DNA of 64,000 nucleotides, from positions 1,302,001 through 1,366,000 of the forward strand of contig NZ_CACVAO010000001.1 of NCBI RefSeq assembly GCF_902726645.1, read 5' to 3'. The first letter of the stretch is position 1; every line of letters starts with the position of its first letter. The notes below the pieces were generated by a model that was given only the letters and a program-made list of their open reading frames with translations, was not told the origin of the DNA and did no database searches. Shown one piece after another: positions 62,181 to 64,000 of the stretch. Source of the DNA: Halobacillus ihumii (lineage in GTDB: Bacteria; Bacillota; Bacilli; Bacillales; Halobacillaceae). The position numbers were made by a program, and so were the translations under genes.

Positions 62181-63515
62181 ATGTCCACTTTTTCGGAAAG
62201 AGAACATTGGAGTCGCTCAACAATGAAAGACTTTCAATGGGAAGGTTTGAAAAAGACAGTTGAACGCGTGTATAACCATGTCCCGTTTTATCGAGAATCT
62301 TTTCACCAATCCAATATCACCCCTGACGATATTCAGTCATGGGAGGATGTCCAGCAGCTTCCCTTTACGAAGAAACACCACTTGCGTGAGAATTATCCTT
62401 TTAACTTATTGGCCACTCCTATGGAGGAAGTTGTCCGAATCCATGCCTCATCTGGTACAAGCGGGAAGCCTACGGTCGTGGCCTACTCAAGAAATGATAT
62501 GGATCATTGGGGAGAAATTGTAGCCCGCGCTATTTACATGGCGGGAGGGCGTAAGGGAGACGTGCTTCACAACGCTTACGGGTATGGTTTATTTACGGGC
62601 GGATTAGGGTTGCATGTGGGCTCCGAGCATTTAGGCTGCGCTACTGTGCCGATTTCAGGCGGAAATACATCAAAGCAAATCACACTTATTCAAGACTTTA
62701 AACCTCGTGTCATTTGTTCGACTCCTTCTTATTTGTTGAACATAGGAGAAACGATGAAGAATATGGGCATTGACCCAGCATCCACCTCTTTAAAATATGC
62801 TATACTTGGCGCCGAACCCTGGTCAGAACAAATGAGAAAGACGATTGAGAACATGTTTGATTTAAAAGCATCAGACATATACGGCTTAAGCGAAGTGATG
62901 GGGCCAGGAGTAGCAATGGAATGCGTGGAATGTCAAGATGGTCTTCATATTGCGGACGATCACTTCCTCGTTGAAGTGATTAACCCTGATACACTCGAAC
63001 CTGTACCCGACGGCGAGGACGGAGAACTCGTTTTCACAAGTCTTACTAAGGAAGCACTGCCGATTATTCGTTATCGAACAGGTGATATATCTTCGATTAC
63101 TCGGGAAAAATGCGCGTGTGGACGAACGACGACGAAGATGAGCCGGATCAAGGGGCGAATAGATGACATGCTCATTATCCGCGGCGTCAATGTCTTTCCT
63201 TCCGAAATCGAGCGTTACATTTGCGGCATGGATGAATTGGTCCCACATTATCAAATACACCTTCACAAAAAAGGCGTCATGGACCACGTTGAATTACACG
63301 TGGAAGTTTGCGAAGAATTCTTTGCATCGTTGCCGGCACAGGACTTAAACGAAGCAAGCGCCCGCGAACTCGTCAAAAAGATCCAGAAGATCTTGAAGAT
63401 GGAAGCTCTCGTCTCCATGGAAGTGACGTTAAAAGAACCCAAAACCATTCCGCGATCTGAAGGAAAAGCCAAACGCATTTTCGATTCTCGCTCTTCCCTG
63501 TCTGCTTCCCTATAA
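62181..63515 (+). CDS. paaK: phenylacetate-CoA ligase
   Basis: 444 aa adenylate-forming enzyme. ATP motif SSGTSGKPTVVAYS (about residues 92-105), YGLSEVMGPGVAMEC, hinge IRYRTGDIS and the C-terminal IIRGVNVFPSEIE. It activates phenylacetate to phenylacetyl-CoA, the entry step of the cluster. RBS AGGAGGAG precedes ATG 62181. Divergent from paaA and followed by paaX on the same strand. Confidence 0.95.
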   Translation: MSTFSEREHWSRSTMKDFQWEGLKKTVERVYNHVPFYRESFHQSNITPDDIQSWEDVQQLPFTKKHHLRENYPFNLLATPMEEVVRIHASSGTSGKPTVVAYSRNDMDHWGEIVARAIYMAGGRKGDVLHNAYGYGLFTGGLGLHVGSEHLGCATVPISGGNTSKQITLIQDFKPRVICSTPSYLLNIGETMKNMGIDPASTSLKYAILGAEPWSEQMRKTIENMFDLKASDIYGLSEVMGPGVAMECVECQDGLHIADDHFLVEVINPDTLEPVPDGEDGELVFTSLTKEALPIIRYRTGDISSITREKCACGRTTTKMSRIKGRIDDMLIIRGVNVFPSEIERYICGMDELVPHYQIHLHKKGVMDHVELHVEVCEEFFASLPAQDLNEASARELVKKIQKILKMEALVSMEVTLKEPKTIPRSEGKAKRIFDSRSSLSASL

Positions 63516-63536
63516 AATGGCTATAACTACTATGTT

Positions 63537-63567
63537 ATACAAAGCGAAAGGACCCTTCGCTTTGTAT
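63537..63567 (+). terminator. terminator of paaK
   Basis: ATACAAAGCGAA and TTCGCTTTGTAT form a perfect 12-bp stem with a 7-nt loop and a following run of T. Confidence 0.92.
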
Positions 63568-63641
63568 TTTTTTGTATCCAGAAAAAATAGTATGACGCTT
63601 TTTCATTTTGTAGTAGAATACCTATTAGAGGATTTATCACG

Positions 63642-63654
63642 ATAACGTAACGTT
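63642..63654 (+). promoter_or_regulatory. ATAACGT-AACGTT motif before paaX
   Basis: ATAACGTAACGTT lies 120 bp upstream of paaX and resembles the TATAACGT motifs near paaA and the symporter; possible autoregulatory site. Confidence 0.35.
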
Positions 63655-63774
63655 TCATTGCTTTTATTAAAATGGAAAAGCAAATTAGGTTCTTACGATT
63701 ATTTAAAGTGATAAGCGAGCATGATAGCATAATATACAAGCTATAAACCACGGAGGAAAAGGAAAGGACAGCTG

Positions 63775-64000
63775 ATGGAAAAACTATTTAACACACGTTC
63801 AATGATTTTTACATTATACGGAGATTACATTAGTCAATACGGAAATGTCATATGGATTGGCAGTTTAATTCGATTACTGAAAGAGTTCGGTCACAACGAA
63901 CAGTCCGTCCGGGCAGCGATATCCCGTATGAGCAAACAAGGCTGGGTACAGTCTGAAAAGCAAGGAAACAAAAGCTATTATTACTTAACAGACCGCGGAA
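63775..64000 (+). CDS. paaX: phenylacetate pathway repressor PaaX (partial, N-terminal)
   Basis: The window ends 75 codons into the gene. The N-terminus has the PaaX winged helix: NTRSMIFTLYGDYISQYGN, SLIRLLKEFGHNEQSVRAAI and SRMSKQGWVQSEKQGNKSYY. In other bacteria PaaX represses paa genes and releases DNA on phenylacetyl-CoA. ATG 63775 follows GGAGGAAAAGGAAAGG. It lies 260 bp downstream of paaK. Confidence 0.93.
   Translation, partial: MEKLFNTRSMIFTLYGDYISQYGNVIWIGSLIRLLKEFGHNEQSVRAAISRMSKQGWVQSEKQGNKSYYYLTDRG

Noticed and set aside
1..64000. tRNA or rRNA genes
   Set aside because: No cloverleaf with TTCRA-type arm plus CCA-like end, and no rRNA-conserved blocks, were noticed on reading; a tRNAscan run would be decisive.

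Overview
The window looks like a chromosomal segment of a moderately halophilic, endospore-forming, pigmented Bacillaceae (Halobacillus/Virgibacillus-like). The evidence is a Staphylococcus/Halobacillus-type C30 carotenoid cluster, spore photoproduct lyase with its SplA regulator, a KtrAB potassium uptake system behind a c-di-AMP (ydaO-type) riboswitch, an ectoine hydrolase operon, strong Gram-positive ribosome binding sites and low to moderate GC. No rRNA, tRNA or CRISPR array was seen. The genus is an inference.

Layout. 1-4 kb: tail of crtO, then crtN, crtQ, a membrane protein and a T4 endonuclease V-like protein in one direction. 4-8 kb: SRPBCC protein, a 48-aa protein, splB/splA and two membrane proteins on the minus strand. 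8.5-16.8 kb: an esterase, then a tetritol (erythritol/L-threitol) catabolic locus: dehydrogenase, polyol permease, split DhaK/DhaL-type kinase, RpiB-like isomerase, GlpX-type phosphatase and a divergent DeoR regulator. A perfect CcpA cre match lies upstream of the dehydrogenase. 17-31 kb: an accessory, gene-poor zone of single small enzymes and regulators (nitronate monooxygenase, DUF1801, VOC, ProP-like MFS, old yellow enzyme, ArsR, cytidine deaminase, nucleotidyltransferase, two DinB proteins, DJ-1, PadR+DUF2812, lipoprotein) with several broken genes and an IS200/IS605 relic. 31-36.5 kb: KtrB/KtrA with the riboswitch, DUF1062, DinB. 36.7-43 kb: a five-gene operon headed by ectoine hydrolase (doeA). 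43-45.2 kb: SDR, DUF4064 and an unknown protein.

45.2-50.3 kb holds a compact replication-like module: a 41-bp tandem repeat array touching the 3' end of a second DnaB-type helicase gene, then a G39P-like loader, a DnaD-domain protein and a winged-helix paralogue. Two divergent sigma-70-like factors and a lipoprotein follow. The promoters of the replication operon and of the plus-strand sigma gene share a non-housekeeping motif pair.

50.9-64 kb is devoted to phenylacetate: a sodium:solute symporter with a 39-aa accessory protein; ferredoxin-paaJ-paaH-ALDH-paaG-paaF-EthD and paaD-paaC-paaB-paaA on the minus strand; paaK and the start of paaX on the plus strand. There is no paaE reductase and no PaaZ fusion. 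Phenylacetate would be activated by PaaK, epoxidised by PaaABC(D), ring-opened and oxidised by hydratase plus stand-alone ALDH, and degraded by PaaFGHJ to acetyl-CoA and succinyl-CoA. CcpA-like and TATAACGT motifs suggest carbon and PaaX control.

Most unusual signals: the repeat/helicase/DnaD/sigma module, the ectoine operon carrying a cystathionine-gamma-synthase-family enzyme and a homoserine dehydrogenase, the GlpX-containing tetritol locus, a CTG start for ktrB, and a solo IS605 omega-RNA-like end that supplies a host gene's stop codon.
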